Assembly: GCA_031266115.1 (NCBI GenBank)
Contig: JAISBQ010000136.1
Location: 1-8,742 of the forward strand
Reading direction: 5' to 3'
Origin: Bifidobacteriaceae bacterium
GTDB taxonomy: Bacteria > Actinomycetota > Actinomycetes > Actinomycetales > WQXJ01
Length of the DNA: 8,742 bases
Part shown: positions 1 through 7,240 of the stretch, one piece after another
Position numbering within the stretch: position 1 is the first letter of the stretch
How the letters are laid out: the number at the start of each line of letters is the position of its first letter
Position numbers and translations under genes: made by a program
The notes under the pieces: model-generated
The model's input: the letters and a program-made list of their open reading frames with translations, nothing else
The model's database searches: none
Told to the model about the DNA's origin: nothing

Positions 1-288
1 CCGGCGACGTGGAACTACACCAGTCCAGCCATCCTCCTCCACGACGAACCCACGCGCGGCATCGACGTCGGCGCGAAGTATGAGATCTACACGATCATCA
101 ACCGGATGGCGGACGAGGGCAAGGCCGTCCTCGTCATCTCCTCCGAATTGGTCGAGTTGCTTGGCATCTGCGACCGCATCTACACCCTCAGCGGTGGCCG
201 GATCACCGGCAACGTCCCCCGATCTGAAGCGACCCAAGAGTCGCTCATGACCCTCATGACCCAGGAAAAGGAGAAAGTTCACCGATGA
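1..288 (+). CDS. mmsA: Sugar ABC transporter ATP-binding protein, C-terminal end (partial)
   Basis: The last 95 residues of the ATPase of a monosaccharide importer; the reading frame is open from base 1, so the gene begins upstream of the window. The visible part belongs to the second nucleotide-binding domain of the double-domain RbsA/XylG/MmsA family. It shows the Walker B/D-loop segment HDEPTRGIDVGAK (about residues 14-26 here), and then VISSELVELLGICDRIY, in which the switch histidine is replaced by serine as is usual in the second domain of this family. Signature and Walker A lie outside the window. The residue just before the Walker B aspartate is His rather than the usual Leu/Phe, which is slightly odd. 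The stop overlaps the permease start as ATGA (285-288), so the two are co-translated. The MmsA name rests mainly on the partner permease; XylG is the alternative. Confidence 0.85.
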   Translation, partial: PATWNYTSPAILLHDEPTRGIDVGAKYEIYTIINRMADEGKAVLVISSELVELLGICDRIYTLSGGRITGNVPRSEATQESLMTLMTQEKEKVHR

Positions 289-1508
289 ACATCGTCGACT
301 ATCTGAAGGCAAACCTGCGCCAATACGGCATTCTCGGCGCGCTGGTCTTGATCTTCGTCTTCTTCGCCGTCATGTCGGGGGGCAAGCTGCTCAACCCCAA
401 CAACATCGCATCCCTCATCCAGCAGGTCGCCTACGTGGCCGTCCTAGCGATCGGCATGGTCACCGTGATCATCGCCGGCCACATCGACCTGTCGGTCGGA
501 TCGGTGGTCGCCTTCGTTGGCGCGGTCATCGGCCAGCTCATGTACAACTTCCACGCGCCGTGGCCTGTGGCCGTGCTTGCCGCCCTCCTCACGGGCCTCC
601 TGGTGGGCGCCTGGCAGGGCATCTGGATCGCGATCGCGCGGATACCCGCGTTCATCGTCACGCTCTCGTCCATGATGCTGTTCCGCGGTCTCGCCGTGGT
701 CACCCTCGGCGCCAAGACCCTGTCCGGCTTCCCCAGCGAGTTCAACGCGATCTCCGGTGGCGGCCTGCCCGAGGCCTTCGGCGAGGTGACCGTTGAGCCG
801 TCCTTCCTCCCGTCCTTCTTCCGCGGCGAGGCAGACCTGTTCACCCTCGCCATCGGCGCCATCGCCATCGTCGGCCTGGTGTATTCGAGCTTCCGCACCC
901 GAGCCGCCGAGCGCGCCCACGGACTCACGCCGGTTCCGATGAGCCTGACCATCGCCAAGCTCGTGCTGCTGGGAGTGGTGATCATCTTCTTCGCCTACCT
1001 GCTGTCGCTCTCCCGCATCGGCACCCCGATCGTCCTCATCATCGTTGCCCTGCTCATCGTCGTGTACACCTTTGTCCAGAACCGCACGGTCTACGGGCGC
1101 CACGTGTACGCCATCGGCGGGAACCTCAACGCGGCGATCCTGTCCGGCGTCAACACCCGGCGCGTGAACTTCACCATCTTCCTCAACATGGGTCTGCTCA
1201 CCGGCATCTGCGCCGTGATTGTCACCGCACGGCTCGGCGCTGCCACCCCGACCGCCGGCAACATGTACGAGCTCGACGCGATCGCCTCGTGCTTCATCGG
1301 CGGCGCCGCCGTGACCGGCGGTGTGGGCAAGGTCTCCGGTGCGATCATCGGTGCGCTCCTCATGGGTCTGCTGACCATGGGCCTGTCGATCCTGGGCGTC
1401 AACGAATCCTGGCAGATGGTGGTCAAGGGCCTCGTGCTCCTCGCCGCCGTCATCCTCGACCTGTTCTCCAAGCGCCGCTCCGTCCTCGCCGAGGTGGGGC
1501 AGCGCTGA
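285..1508 (+). CDS. mmsB: Multiple-monosaccharide (MmsB/XylH-type) ABC transporter permease
   Basis: Complete 407-residue inner-membrane permease of a sugar importer in the RbsC/XylH/MmsB (BPD_transp_2) family. It is a chain of hydrophobic segments, for example about 16-31, 47-64, 70-88, 95-118, 120-142, 184-200, 222-242, 248-265, 296-315, 350-372 and 380-394. The family hallmark AGHIDLSVGS (64-73) follows the second segment, and the cytoplasmic coupling region contains YAIGGNLNAAILSGV (275-289). TAGNMYELDAIASCFIGG (323-340) is also typical. A polar stretch (about 145-183) and a charged loop (204-215) are of the kind seen in XylH/MmsB and make the protein longer than RbsC. ATG is preceded by AAGGAG at 268-273 and overlaps the ATPase stop. 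The sugar cannot be decided without the binding protein, which is outside the window; xylose, glucose, galactose or arabinose are all possible. Confidence 0.9.
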   Translation: MNIVDYLKANLRQYGILGALVLIFVFFAVMSGGKLLNPNNIASLIQQVAYVAVLAIGMVTVIIAGHIDLSVGSVVAFVGAVIGQLMYNFHAPWPVAVLAALLTGLLVGAWQGIWIAIARIPAFIVTLSSMMLFRGLAVVTLGAKTLSGFPSEFNAISGGGLPEAFGEVTVEPSFLPSFFRGEADLFTLAIGAIAIVGLVYSSFRTRAAERAHGLTPVPMSLTIAKLVLLGVVIIFFAYLLSLSRIGTPIVLIIVALLIVVYTFVQNRTVYGRHVYAIGGNLNAAILSGVNTRRVNFTIFLNMGLLTGICAVIVTARLGAATPTAGNMYELDAIASCFIGGAAVTGGVGKVSGAIIGALLMGLLTMGLSILGVNESWQMVVKGLVLLAAVILDLFSKRRSVLAEVGQR

Positions 1509-1575
1509 CCTCACCCCTAAGCGTGGCGCAGGCATGGCCCACCCGGTGAGCATGTGGGAGTCACGGCCCGCGCGT

Positions 1576-1615
1576 CCGCGCCCGGTCTGGAGGTTCGCCT
1601 CTGGGCCGGGCGCGG
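1576..1615 (+). terminator. 18-bp hairpin with TTCG loop, likely terminator of the transporter operon
   Basis: Bases 1576-1593 pair with 1598-1615 without a gap, leaving the loop TTCG (1594-1597), a very stable tetraloop sequence. Three pairs (1586/1605, 1588/1603, 1589/1602) are G-U wobbles on the + strand and would be A-C mismatches on the - strand. The fold is therefore better for RNA read from the permease side, 68 bases after its stop. No T-run follows, as is common in high-GC actinobacteria. It may still slow transcription arriving from the convergent suf operon, whose last stop is 43 bases away. Confidence 0.7.
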
Positions 1616-1657
1616 CGTGCGGTCCCGCGCGCCTACCACGGACCGTGCCTGCGTCAC

Positions 1658-1987
1658 TCAGACGTTGAACCCGATAGCCCGCAGTTGGGCCCGCCCATCC
1701 TCGGTGATCCTCGATGGCCCCCAGGGCGGCGACCACACCCACTGGATCCTCACGTCGTTCACCAGCCCCTCGACGGCCGCAGCAGCCTGACTCTCGATCA
1801 TGGCAGTCAGTGGGCACGCCGGCGAGGTGAGCGTCATATCGACCCGCGCCACGCCATCGGACCCCACCTCGACCCCGTATAGCAGGCCCAGGTCCACGAC
1901 GTTGACCCCCAGCTCCGGGTCGATCACATCCTTCAGCGCCTCGGTGATGTCCTCGACGCTCACCCCGTGTGGCGCACCCTCGGTCAT
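1658..1987 (-). CDS. sufT: SufT-like DUF59/MIP18 family Fe-S assembly protein
   Basis: A 109-residue cytosolic protein of the MIP18/DUF59 (PaaD-like) family, which assists maturation of Fe-S proteins and is commonly the last gene of actinobacterial suf operons. Visible features are VIDPELGVNVVDLGLLYGV (21-39) with the family's DPE motif, the LTSPACPLTAMIE segment (53-65) with the conserved Cys58, and the C-terminal SPPWGPSRITEDGRAQLRAI (86-105). I choose ATG at 1987 because it overlaps the sufU stop as ATGA and has GGAGGG at 1994-1999, six bases upstream. An upstream in-frame extension to 2080 exists but lies inside sufU and lacks family similarity. It is the last gene of the operon, and no clear terminator of its own is seen except possibly the hairpin at 1576-1615. 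Confidence 0.9.
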   Translation of the reverse strand: MTEGAPHGVSVEDITEALKDVIDPELGVNVVDLGLLYGVEVGSDGVARVDMTLTSPACPLTAMIESQAAAAVEGLVNDVRIQWVWSPPWGPSRITEDGRAQLRAIGFNV

Positions 1988-2496
1988 GCGAATCCCTCCG
2001 GTATCCGGGCGGGCGAGCGATCCCCCGCCACCGCTTTGGCTAGTGCGTCCTTCAGGGCCATCCAGCCCAGGAGCGCGCACTTGACCCGCGCCGGGTACTG
2101 GGCCACACCCTCGAACGCGATCGCGTCGCCCAAGACGTCCTCATCGGCGTCGTTTCCCAACCCCAGGCCGCGGGAGTGCATGAGGCGGGCGAAGACCCCG
2201 GCCACCTCCTCCACGTGCGCCAGGTCCAGCCCGCGCACAAGGTCGCTCATCACCGAGGTCGAGGCCTGAGAGATTGAGCAGCCACCGCCGTCCCACGTCA
2301 CGTCAGCGAGCGTGGCATCATCCGCCGACGATGCCGGCGTCACCGTCACCCGTAGCCTCACCTGGTCTCCACACATCGGATTGACCTGGAAAGACTCCCC
2401 GTCGAAGGACTCGGCCAGCCCCTTCGCGTGGGGGTGGCGATAGTGGTCGAGGATGAGCTCCCGGTACAGCGACTCCATCCCCGCGCTCCCGGTCAC
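1984..2496 (-). CDS. sufU: SufU zinc-dependent sulfurtransferase (Fe-S assembly protein)
   Basis: SufU of the NifU/IscU-like fold. In Gram-positive bacteria it is a zinc protein that accepts persulfide sulfur from the SufS cysteine desulfurase. The ORF is 170 residues from the GTG at 2496. The zinc ligands expected for SufU are present: Cys42 and Asp44 in NPMCGDQ, Cys73 in GGGCSISQAS, and Cys140 in RVKCALLGW. The segment between the second and third cysteines (about 85-130) is the insertion that separates SufU from IscU. Two starts are possible. GTG 2496 overlaps the sufS stop by four bases (GTGA) and has GGAG at a good distance. ATG 2478 has GGGAG seven bases upstream and begins MESLYRELILDHY, closer to the usual family N-terminus. 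The ATG is at least as likely; the difference is six residues. Confidence 0.93.
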   Translation of the reverse strand: MTGSAGMESLYRELILDHYRHPHAKGLAESFDGESFQVNPMCGDQVRLRVTVTPASSADDATLADVTWDGGGCSISQASTSVMSDLVRGLDLAHVEEVAGVFARLMHSRGLGLGNDADEDVLGDAIAFEGVAQYPARVKCALLGWMALKDALAKAVAGDRSPARIPEGFA

Positions 2497-3812
2497 CGGG
2501 CGGCTCCGAAATAGGCTCGCACCTCGCCGAGCGCCTCAACGAAGGCGTCCACCTCCGCCTCGGTGGTGTACACACCGAGTGAGGCGCGTGTGGACGCGGT
2601 CACGCCGAGCGCCCGGTGCACCGGTTGGGCGCAATGGTGTCCCACGCGCACGGCGATGCCCAGATCGTCGAGGTACTGACCGGCATCGTGCGGGTGGACG
2701 CCGGCGATCTCCACGGCCACGGCGCCGGTCCGCGCGACGGCGCGATCTGGCCCCAACACGCGGACCCCATCCAGCCCAGCCACACCCGCGAGCAGTCGCG
2801 CCGTCAGCGTCGCTTCCCTGGCGGCTACACGGTCCATGCCAAGGTGCGACAGGTAGTCCAGGGCCGCGGCCCACCCCACCGCCTCGGTCACCGCCTGGGT
2901 GCCCGCCTCGAAGCGCGCCGGTGGGGGCTGGAACGTGGCCTCAGTCATGGTGACAATCTCGACCATCGACCCACCGGTGGCCACGGGTGGCAGCGCGTCC
3001 AGAATCTCCGCGCGCCCATACAGTGCGCCGATCCCCGTGGGACCCAGCATCTTGTGCGCGCTGACGGCCGCCACGTCCACGCCTAGTGCGCGGAAATCCA
3101 CCGGCAGGTGAGGTGCCGACTGGGCGGCGTCCAGAACCGTCATCGCGCCGACAGCGCGGGCCGCCGCCACCAGTCGCGCCACATCGGTGATCGCGCCCGT
3201 GACGTTGGAGGCGTGAGTGAAGGCGATCACCCGGGTCCGGGGCGTGACCAACGTGTCCAGATCGTCAAGGCCGAGGCGTCCATCCGGACCGAGCCGGATC
3301 CACGCGAGGTCCGCTCCGGTTCGCCGGGCGAGTCGCTGCCATGGGACGAGGTTGGCGTGGTGCTCCGCCTCGGTGAGAAGAATCCGGTCACCTGGGCGGA
3401 TGACGGGGACCGCAGACCCCGTAGCCGGGCCGGCGGCGATCTCGGCCAGAGCGAACGCGACGAGGTTGAGGGCGGCGGTGGTGCCGGAGGTGAACACGAT
3501 CTCGTCGCCGGCCACCCCAAAGAACCGGGCCACTCGCGTCCGCGCCTCCTCGAACGCGTCGGTGGCTTCCTCGGCGAGCCGGTGGGCGCCGCGGTGGACC
3601 GCGCCGTAGGACGCGCTCGAGAAAGACGTCATCGCGGCGCTCACGCACACGGGGCGCTGGGCCGTCGCGGCCGTGTCGAGGTAGACGAGCCGGCGTCCCG
3701 AGCGGACTCGTCGCTCGAGAATCGGAAAGTCACGCCGGATGCGGTCCACCTCGCGCGCGGTGATGGGCTCCGCGGGGGCATCCTCCTCAGATGCCGGCGA
3801 GGAATCTGTCAT
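2493..3812 (-). CDS. sufS: SufS group II cysteine desulfurase
   Basis: PLP-dependent enzyme converting cysteine to alanine and handing the sulfane sulfur to SufU. From the ATG at 3812 it has 439 residues. Visible are YLDTAATAQRP (44-54), EAEHHANLVPW (148-158) with the PLP-stacking histidine, VLDAAQSAPH (226-235) with the PLP-nitrogen Asp228, SAHKMLGPTG (251-260) with the Schiff-base Lys254, and RVGHHCAQP (389-397) with the persulfide Cys394 on a short loop, as in SufS rather than IscS. A second in-frame ATG at 3884, 24 codons upstream, overlaps the sufC 3' end and adds a near-copy of the same N-terminus (MTDSSPAPEEG versus MTDSSPASEED). Both starts have a Shine-Dalgarno-like sequence nine bases upstream (GGGAG 3826-3822; GGAGG 3898-3894). 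The residues before about 17 are not part of the conserved fold, so either start gives an active enzyme; which is used is open. Confidence 0.95.
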   Translation of the reverse strand: MTDSSPASEEDAPAEPITAREVDRIRRDFPILERRVRSGRRLVYLDTAATAQRPVCVSAAMTSFSSASYGAVHRGAHRLAEEATDAFEEARTRVARFFGVAGDEIVFTSGTTAALNLVAFALAEIAAGPATGSAVPVIRPGDRILLTEAEHHANLVPWQRLARRTGADLAWIRLGPDGRLGLDDLDTLVTPRTRVIAFTHASNVTGAITDVARLVAAARAVGAMTVLDAAQSAPHLPVDFRALGVDVAAVSAHKMLGPTGIGALYGRAEILDALPPVATGGSMVEIVTMTEATFQPPPARFEAGTQAVTEAVGWAAALDYLSHLGMDRVAAREATLTARLLAGVAGLDGVRVLGPDRAVARTGAVAVEIAGVHPHDAGQYLDDLGIAVRVGHHCAQPVHRALGVTASTRASLGVYTTEAEVDAFVEALGEVRAYFGAAR

Positions 3813-3813
3813 A
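3778..3813. repeat. Direct repeat copy 1, duplicated sufC tail/sufS start
   Basis: Bases 3778-3813 match 3850-3885 at 33 of 36 positions (mismatches at 3781, 3791, 3792), an offset of exactly 72 bp. Weaker identity continues to 3828/3900 (42 of 51 overall), covering the ribosome-binding site. On the - strand this copy carries the downstream sufS ATG. In the sufC frame it encodes YDRFLAGI followed by TGA, an orphan copy of the sufC C-terminus. Confidence 0.9.
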
Positions 3814-3849
3814 CCCCGACACTCCCAGGTGAACGACGTGACACAAGAA

Positions 3850-3885
3850 GCACCCTCCTCAGGCGCCGGCGAGGAATCTGTCATA
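3850..3885. repeat. Direct repeat copy 2, within the sufC 3' end
   Basis: Partner of 3778-3813. This copy lies across the real sufC end (YDRFLAGA, stop 3861-3859) and holds the upstream sufS ATG (3884-3882) in another frame. It is probably the ancestral arrangement, since an overlap here would match the overlaps at the other junctions of the operon; that is inference. Confidence 0.9.
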
Positions 3886-4614
3886 GCCCTCCGCCTCCAG
3901 TCGGTCGGCAAGCTCGGCGCCGCCCTGTTCGGCGATCCTTCCGGCCACGAAGACGTGCACGCGATCGGGCCGGATGTACTGCAGCACCCGCGTGTAGTGC
4001 GTGATGAGCATGACGCCGAGGCCCGTGGCGGCCTTGGCGCGGTTGACCCCTTCGGCCACGATCCGCAGCGCGTCGACATCAAGGCCGGAATCGGTCTCGT
4101 CGAGGATCGCTACGGCCGGGCGCAGGAGTTCCATTTGGAGGATCTCGTGGCGTTTCTTCTCTCCCCCGCTGAACCCCTCGTTGACGGACCGTTCGGCGAA
4201 GGACGAGTCCATCCTCAACGCCTCCATCGCGGCGCGCATGTCCCGGATCCATGTGCGCAGCGGCGGTGCCTCGCCGTCGATGGCGGTCTTGGCCGTTCGC
4301 AGGAAGTTCGAGACCGTGACACCCGGTACCTCGACCGGATACTGCATGGCGAGGAACAGGCCGGCCTTCGCGCGCTCGTCGGGGGTCATCGCCAACACGT
4401 CGCGCCCATCCAGGGTGACACTGCCCCCCGCCACGCGGTACTTCGGATGGCCGGCGAGGGAATAGGCGAGCGTGGACTTCCCCGACCCATTGGGACCCAT
4501 GATCGCGTGAGTCTCGCCAGAGCGGATGGTCAGGTCCACCCCGCGCAGAATCGCGGTGGTGCCCTCGTCGGTGTCGACAGCGACGTGCAGGTCGCGGATG
4601 TCCAGGACTGTCAT
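3859..4614 (-). CDS. sufC: SufC ABC-type ATPase of the SufBCD scaffold
   Basis: A 251-residue cytosolic ATPase that binds SufB and SufD and drives the scaffold's conformational change for cluster assembly. All ABC motifs are intact: Walker A GPNGSGKS (40-47), Q-loop Gln91 in LAMQYP, the SufC-type signature FSGGEKKR (148-155), Walker B AILDETDSGLD (169-179) with catalytic Glu173, and switch His206 in LITHYTR. The SufC-specific LDETDSGLDVDALR sequence excludes ordinary transporter ATPases, and there is no membrane domain partner nearby. ATG 4614 overlaps the sufD stop as ATGA, with GAGGAG upstream. Its last eight codons are duplicated downstream at 3778-3813. The distance from its stop to the downstream sufS ATG (46 bp) is the only gap in the operon. 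Confidence 0.97.
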   Translation of the reverse strand: MTVLDIRDLHVAVDTDEGTTAILRGVDLTIRSGETHAIMGPNGSGKSTLAYSLAGHPKYRVAGGSVTLDGRDVLAMTPDERAKAGLFLAMQYPVEVPGVTVSNFLRTAKTAIDGEAPPLRTWIRDMRAAMEALRMDSSFAERSVNEGFSGGEKKRHEILQMELLRPAVAILDETDSGLDVDALRIVAEGVNRAKAATGLGVMLITHYTRVLQYIRPDRVHVFVAGRIAEQGGAELADRLEAEGYDRFLAGA

Positions 4615-5819
4615 AGCCTCGCGTGCTCCTCGGATCGGTCGGTGTGGGCAGCGGATGGGATCTCCGCCGGAGTCATGGACGCATCCAGGGCGCGGTCCAC
4701 GGACGCGGTGAGGTGGTCGGTCATCTCGGCCACCCCGAGGCGGCCGATCAGCTCGGCAAAGAACGCGTGGACCACGAGGCGCCGGGCAGTCGCCAAGTCG
4801 ATCCCCCGAGAACGCAGGTAGAAGACCTGCTCATCGTCGAAGCGTCCCGTGGCGCTGGCGTGCCCCGCGCCACGGATTTCCCCGGTCTCGATCTCGAGGT
4901 TCGGCACCGAATCAGCACGGGCGCCACGCGCGAGGACTAGGTTGCGGTTCTCCTCATAGGTGTCCGTGCCCACGGCGGCCTTGCGGATGAGCACGTCGCC
5001 CACCCAGACGCTGTGCCCCCCGGCCCCCAGCAATGCCCCCTTGTAGGTCACCCGCGAGGTGCACTGCGCGGCCGCGTGATCCACGAACAGCCGTGCCTCG
5101 TGGTGGTGGCCGGTATCGGTGAGGTTCAGCCCCAGCAACTCCGCCGTCCCGCCCGGTCCGGCGAACACGACGTCCGCGGTGTGGCGGACCACCCCACCGC
5201 CGAGGGTGACCACCCCGTGGGCGAGCGTCGCATCCTTCGCGAGCCGAGCCCGATGGGACGAGGTGTGAACGCTGGGCTCGTCCCATTCATGTATCGCAAG
5301 GACGCGCACGTTCGCCCCTTCGGCCACCTGGAGTTCCACCGTCTCGGCCACGTTCGCGCACCCCGAATGCTCCAGAACCACGGTCGCCTGGGCGTTGGTC
5401 CCCGCGACCACGGCGAGATGGATGGCGTCAGGGGTGCTGGCCCCGTTGCCCCGGCATCGCACACGAATCGGCCCACCGACGATGGCGCCAGGCGCCACCG
5501 TGATGATCGTCGCCTCGGCGAACCCCGCCCACGCGGCGGCCCCGGCGCGGTCCGAGGGCGCGGGCGTCTGGCCGAGGCGCGGGTCGTCACGCCCCACCCG
5601 TTCGACCCGCACGGGCGAGCCAGGGTCGCTGGGGTGAGGGCCGGCATCGTCCACCTCCACCGACACCGAACCGCCATGAAAGTCCGGGCCGAGCAGGGCG
5701 CGCAACCGCTCGACGGGGGTGAAACGCCACTCTTCCTCGGCGCCGGTGACGGGGGGAAAGGCCGCCAGGTCGTAGCTGGTGGGACGGTCCGCTCGCGACG
5801 CGGTGGCTACGGGCGGCAT
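4611..5819 (-). CDS. sufD: SufD Fe-S scaffold subunit
   Basis: A 402-residue partner of SufB in the SufBC2D complex. The N-terminal part (1-100) is variable and contains EEEWRFTPVERLRALL (28-43), typical of SufD. The core is the right-handed beta-helix common to SufB/SufD (about 105-330), seen as alternating short hydrophobic strands. The C-terminal helical region has DDEQVFYLRSRGI (328-340), which contacts SufC. His320 in RGAGHASATG corresponds by position to the histidine of E. coli SufD implicated in cluster assembly; the nearby cysteine of the E. coli protein is absent here. ATG 5819 overlaps the sufB stop by one base (TGATG). The open frame continues upstream to 6362, but that part lies inside sufB and is a shadow. 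The ribosome-binding site is weak, so translational coupling to sufB is likely. Confidence 0.95.
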   Translation of the reverse strand: MPPVATASRADRPTSYDLAAFPPVTGAEEEWRFTPVERLRALLGPDFHGGSVSVEVDDAGPHPSDPGSPVRVERVGRDDPRLGQTPAPSDRAGAAAWAGFAEATIITVAPGAIVGGPIRVRCRGNGASTPDAIHLAVVAGTNAQATVVLEHSGCANVAETVELQVAEGANVRVLAIHEWDEPSVHTSSHRARLAKDATLAHGVVTLGGGVVRHTADVVFAGPGGTAELLGLNLTDTGHHHEARLFVDHAAAQCTSRVTYKGALLGAGGHSVWVGDVLIRKAAVGTDTYEENRNLVLARGARADSVPNLEIETGEIRGAGHASATGRFDDEQVFYLRSRGIDLATARRLVVHAFFAELIGRLGVAEMTDHLTASVDRALDASMTPAEIPSAAHTDRSEEHARL

Positions 5820-7240
5820 CAGCCCACCGATCCTTCCATCTGCAACTCGATCAATCGATTCAACTCCAGCGCATATTCCATCGGCAATTCGCGGGCGATG
5901 GGTTCGATGAATCCGCGAACGATCATCGCCATCGCCTCTGACTCTCCCAACCCTCGCGACATGAGATAGAACAATTGGTCTTCCGAGACCTTGGATACCG
6001 TGGCCTCGTGCCCCATGTGGACATCGTCTTCGCGGATATCCACGTACGGATAGGTGTCGGAGCGGGATATCTGATCCACCAGGAGCGCATCGCACAGGAC
6101 GTTGGACTTGGCGTTCTCGGCACCTTCGGCTACCTTGACCAGACCGCGGTAGGAGGTGCGCCCCCCACCCCGCGAGATCGACTTCGACACGATGGAGGAG
6201 GAGGTGTCGCGGGCCGCGTGGACCATCTTGGCGCCGGTGTCCTGGTGCTGGCCTGCCCCGGCAAAGGCGATCGACAACGTCTCCCCACGGGCGCCTGGGC
6301 CGAGCAGAATACACGCCGGGTATTTCATCGATACCTTGGAACCGATGTTCCCATCCACCCACTCCATGGTCCCGCCCTCAGCCACCGTGGTCCGCTTGGT
6401 CACGAGGTTGTAGACGTTGGTGGACCAGTTCTGGATGGTGGTGTAGCGCACACGCGCGCCCCGGCCCACCACGATTTCCACGACGGCGGCGTGCAGGGAA
6501 TCTGTCGAATAGATCGGAGCCGTGCAGCCCTCCACATAATGCACATGCGACCCCTCGTCCGCGATGATCAGCGTGCGCTCGAATTGGCCCATGTTCTCGG
6601 TGTTGATCCGGAAATAGGCCTGGAGCGGGATCTGGACGTGGACCCCCGGCGGCACATAGATGAACGATCCCCCGGACCACACCGCCGTATTGAGGGCCGC
6701 GAACTTGTTATCCCCCGGGGGGATCACGGAGGCGAAGTAGCGCCGGACAAGGTCCTCGTGCTCCTTCAGCGCCGTGTCCGTATCGAGGAAGATCACCCCT
6801 TGGGCGGTCAGGTCCTCGCGAATCTGGTGGTAGACCACCTCGGACTCGTATTGGGCCGCCACCCCGGCGACGAGGCGCTGCTTCTCCGCCTCGGGGATCC
6901 CCAGCCTGTCGTACGTGCGCCTGATGTCCTCGGGCACGGCGTCCCACGAGGTGGCCGGGCGGTCCGTGGGGCGCACATAGTACTTGATGTCATCGAAGTG
7001 CACGCCGGTCAGGTCCGGTCCCCACGCCGGCATCGGCTTCTTGTCGAACAGGTCGAGCGCCTGGAGGCGCAGCGATGTCATCCACTCCGGTTCGTTCTTG
7101 AGGCGCGAGATCTCGCGCACCACGCCACTGTCCAGTCCGCGCCGGGCGTGACGGCCGGCATCGTCGGAATCGTGCCACCCATAGGAATAGGCGCCGATGG
7201 ACGCGATGGTCTCGGCTTGGCTCATCGGTTCAGCCGTCAT
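5819..7240 (-). CDS. sufB: SufB Fe-S scaffold subunit
   Basis: A 473-residue scaffold subunit on which the nascent Fe-S cluster is built, working with SufD and SufC. Conserved stretches include NEPEWMTSLRLQAL (49-62), VWSGGSFIYVPPGV (187-200), HYVEGCTAPIYSTDSLH (234-250), QNWSTNVYNLVTKR (270-283) and DDVHMGHEATVSKVSEDQLF (405-424). Cys383 in SNVLCDALL matches the proposed cluster-ligand cysteine of E. coli SufB (Cys405). His411-Glu412 match the conserved HE pair near the SufB-SufD interface. Length and order are full for the family. I choose ATG 7240: it overlaps the sufR stop as ATGA and has AGGAGT (7250-7245) five bases upstream. A GTG two codons earlier and an ATG at 7225 are less likely. 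The strong ribosome-binding site fits the need for more scaffold than repressor. Confidence 0.97.
   Translation of the reverse strand: MTAEPMSQAETIASIGAYSYGWHDSDDAGRHARRGLDSGVVREISRLKNEPEWMTSLRLQALDLFDKKPMPAWGPDLTGVHFDDIKYYVRPTDRPATSWDAVPEDIRRTYDRLGIPEAEKQRLVAGVAAQYESEVVYHQIREDLTAQGVIFLDTDTALKEHEDLVRRYFASVIPPGDNKFAALNTAVWSGGSFIYVPPGVHVQIPLQAYFRINTENMGQFERTLIIADEGSHVHYVEGCTAPIYSTDSLHAAVVEIVVGRGARVRYTTIQNWSTNVYNLVTKRTTVAEGGTMEWVDGNIGSKVSMKYPACILLGPGARGETLSIAFAGAGQHQDTGAKMVHAARDTSSSIVSKSISRGGGRTSYRGLVKVAEGAENAKSNVLCDALLVDQISRSDTYPYVDIREDDVHMGHEATVSKVSEDQLFYLMSRGLGESEAMAMIVRGFIEPIARELPMEYALELNRLIELQMEGSVG

Noticed and set aside
1750..1763. 14-base match tcacgtcgttcacc with the inverted sufC/sufS spacer (3828-3841)
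   Set aside because: A single 14-base match is not surprising within 8.7 kb of GC-rich DNA searched on both strands, and flanks do not match.
444..1817. Long - strand open frame (457 codons) opposite the permease
   Set aside because: Shadow of the high-GC permease gene; composition is Glu/Asp/Gly/His/Arg-rich without any family motif, and the + strand gene is unmistakable.
3739..4821. + strand open frame (360 codons) opposite sufC
   Set aside because: Shadow of sufC and flanking genes; no domain or suitable start context.
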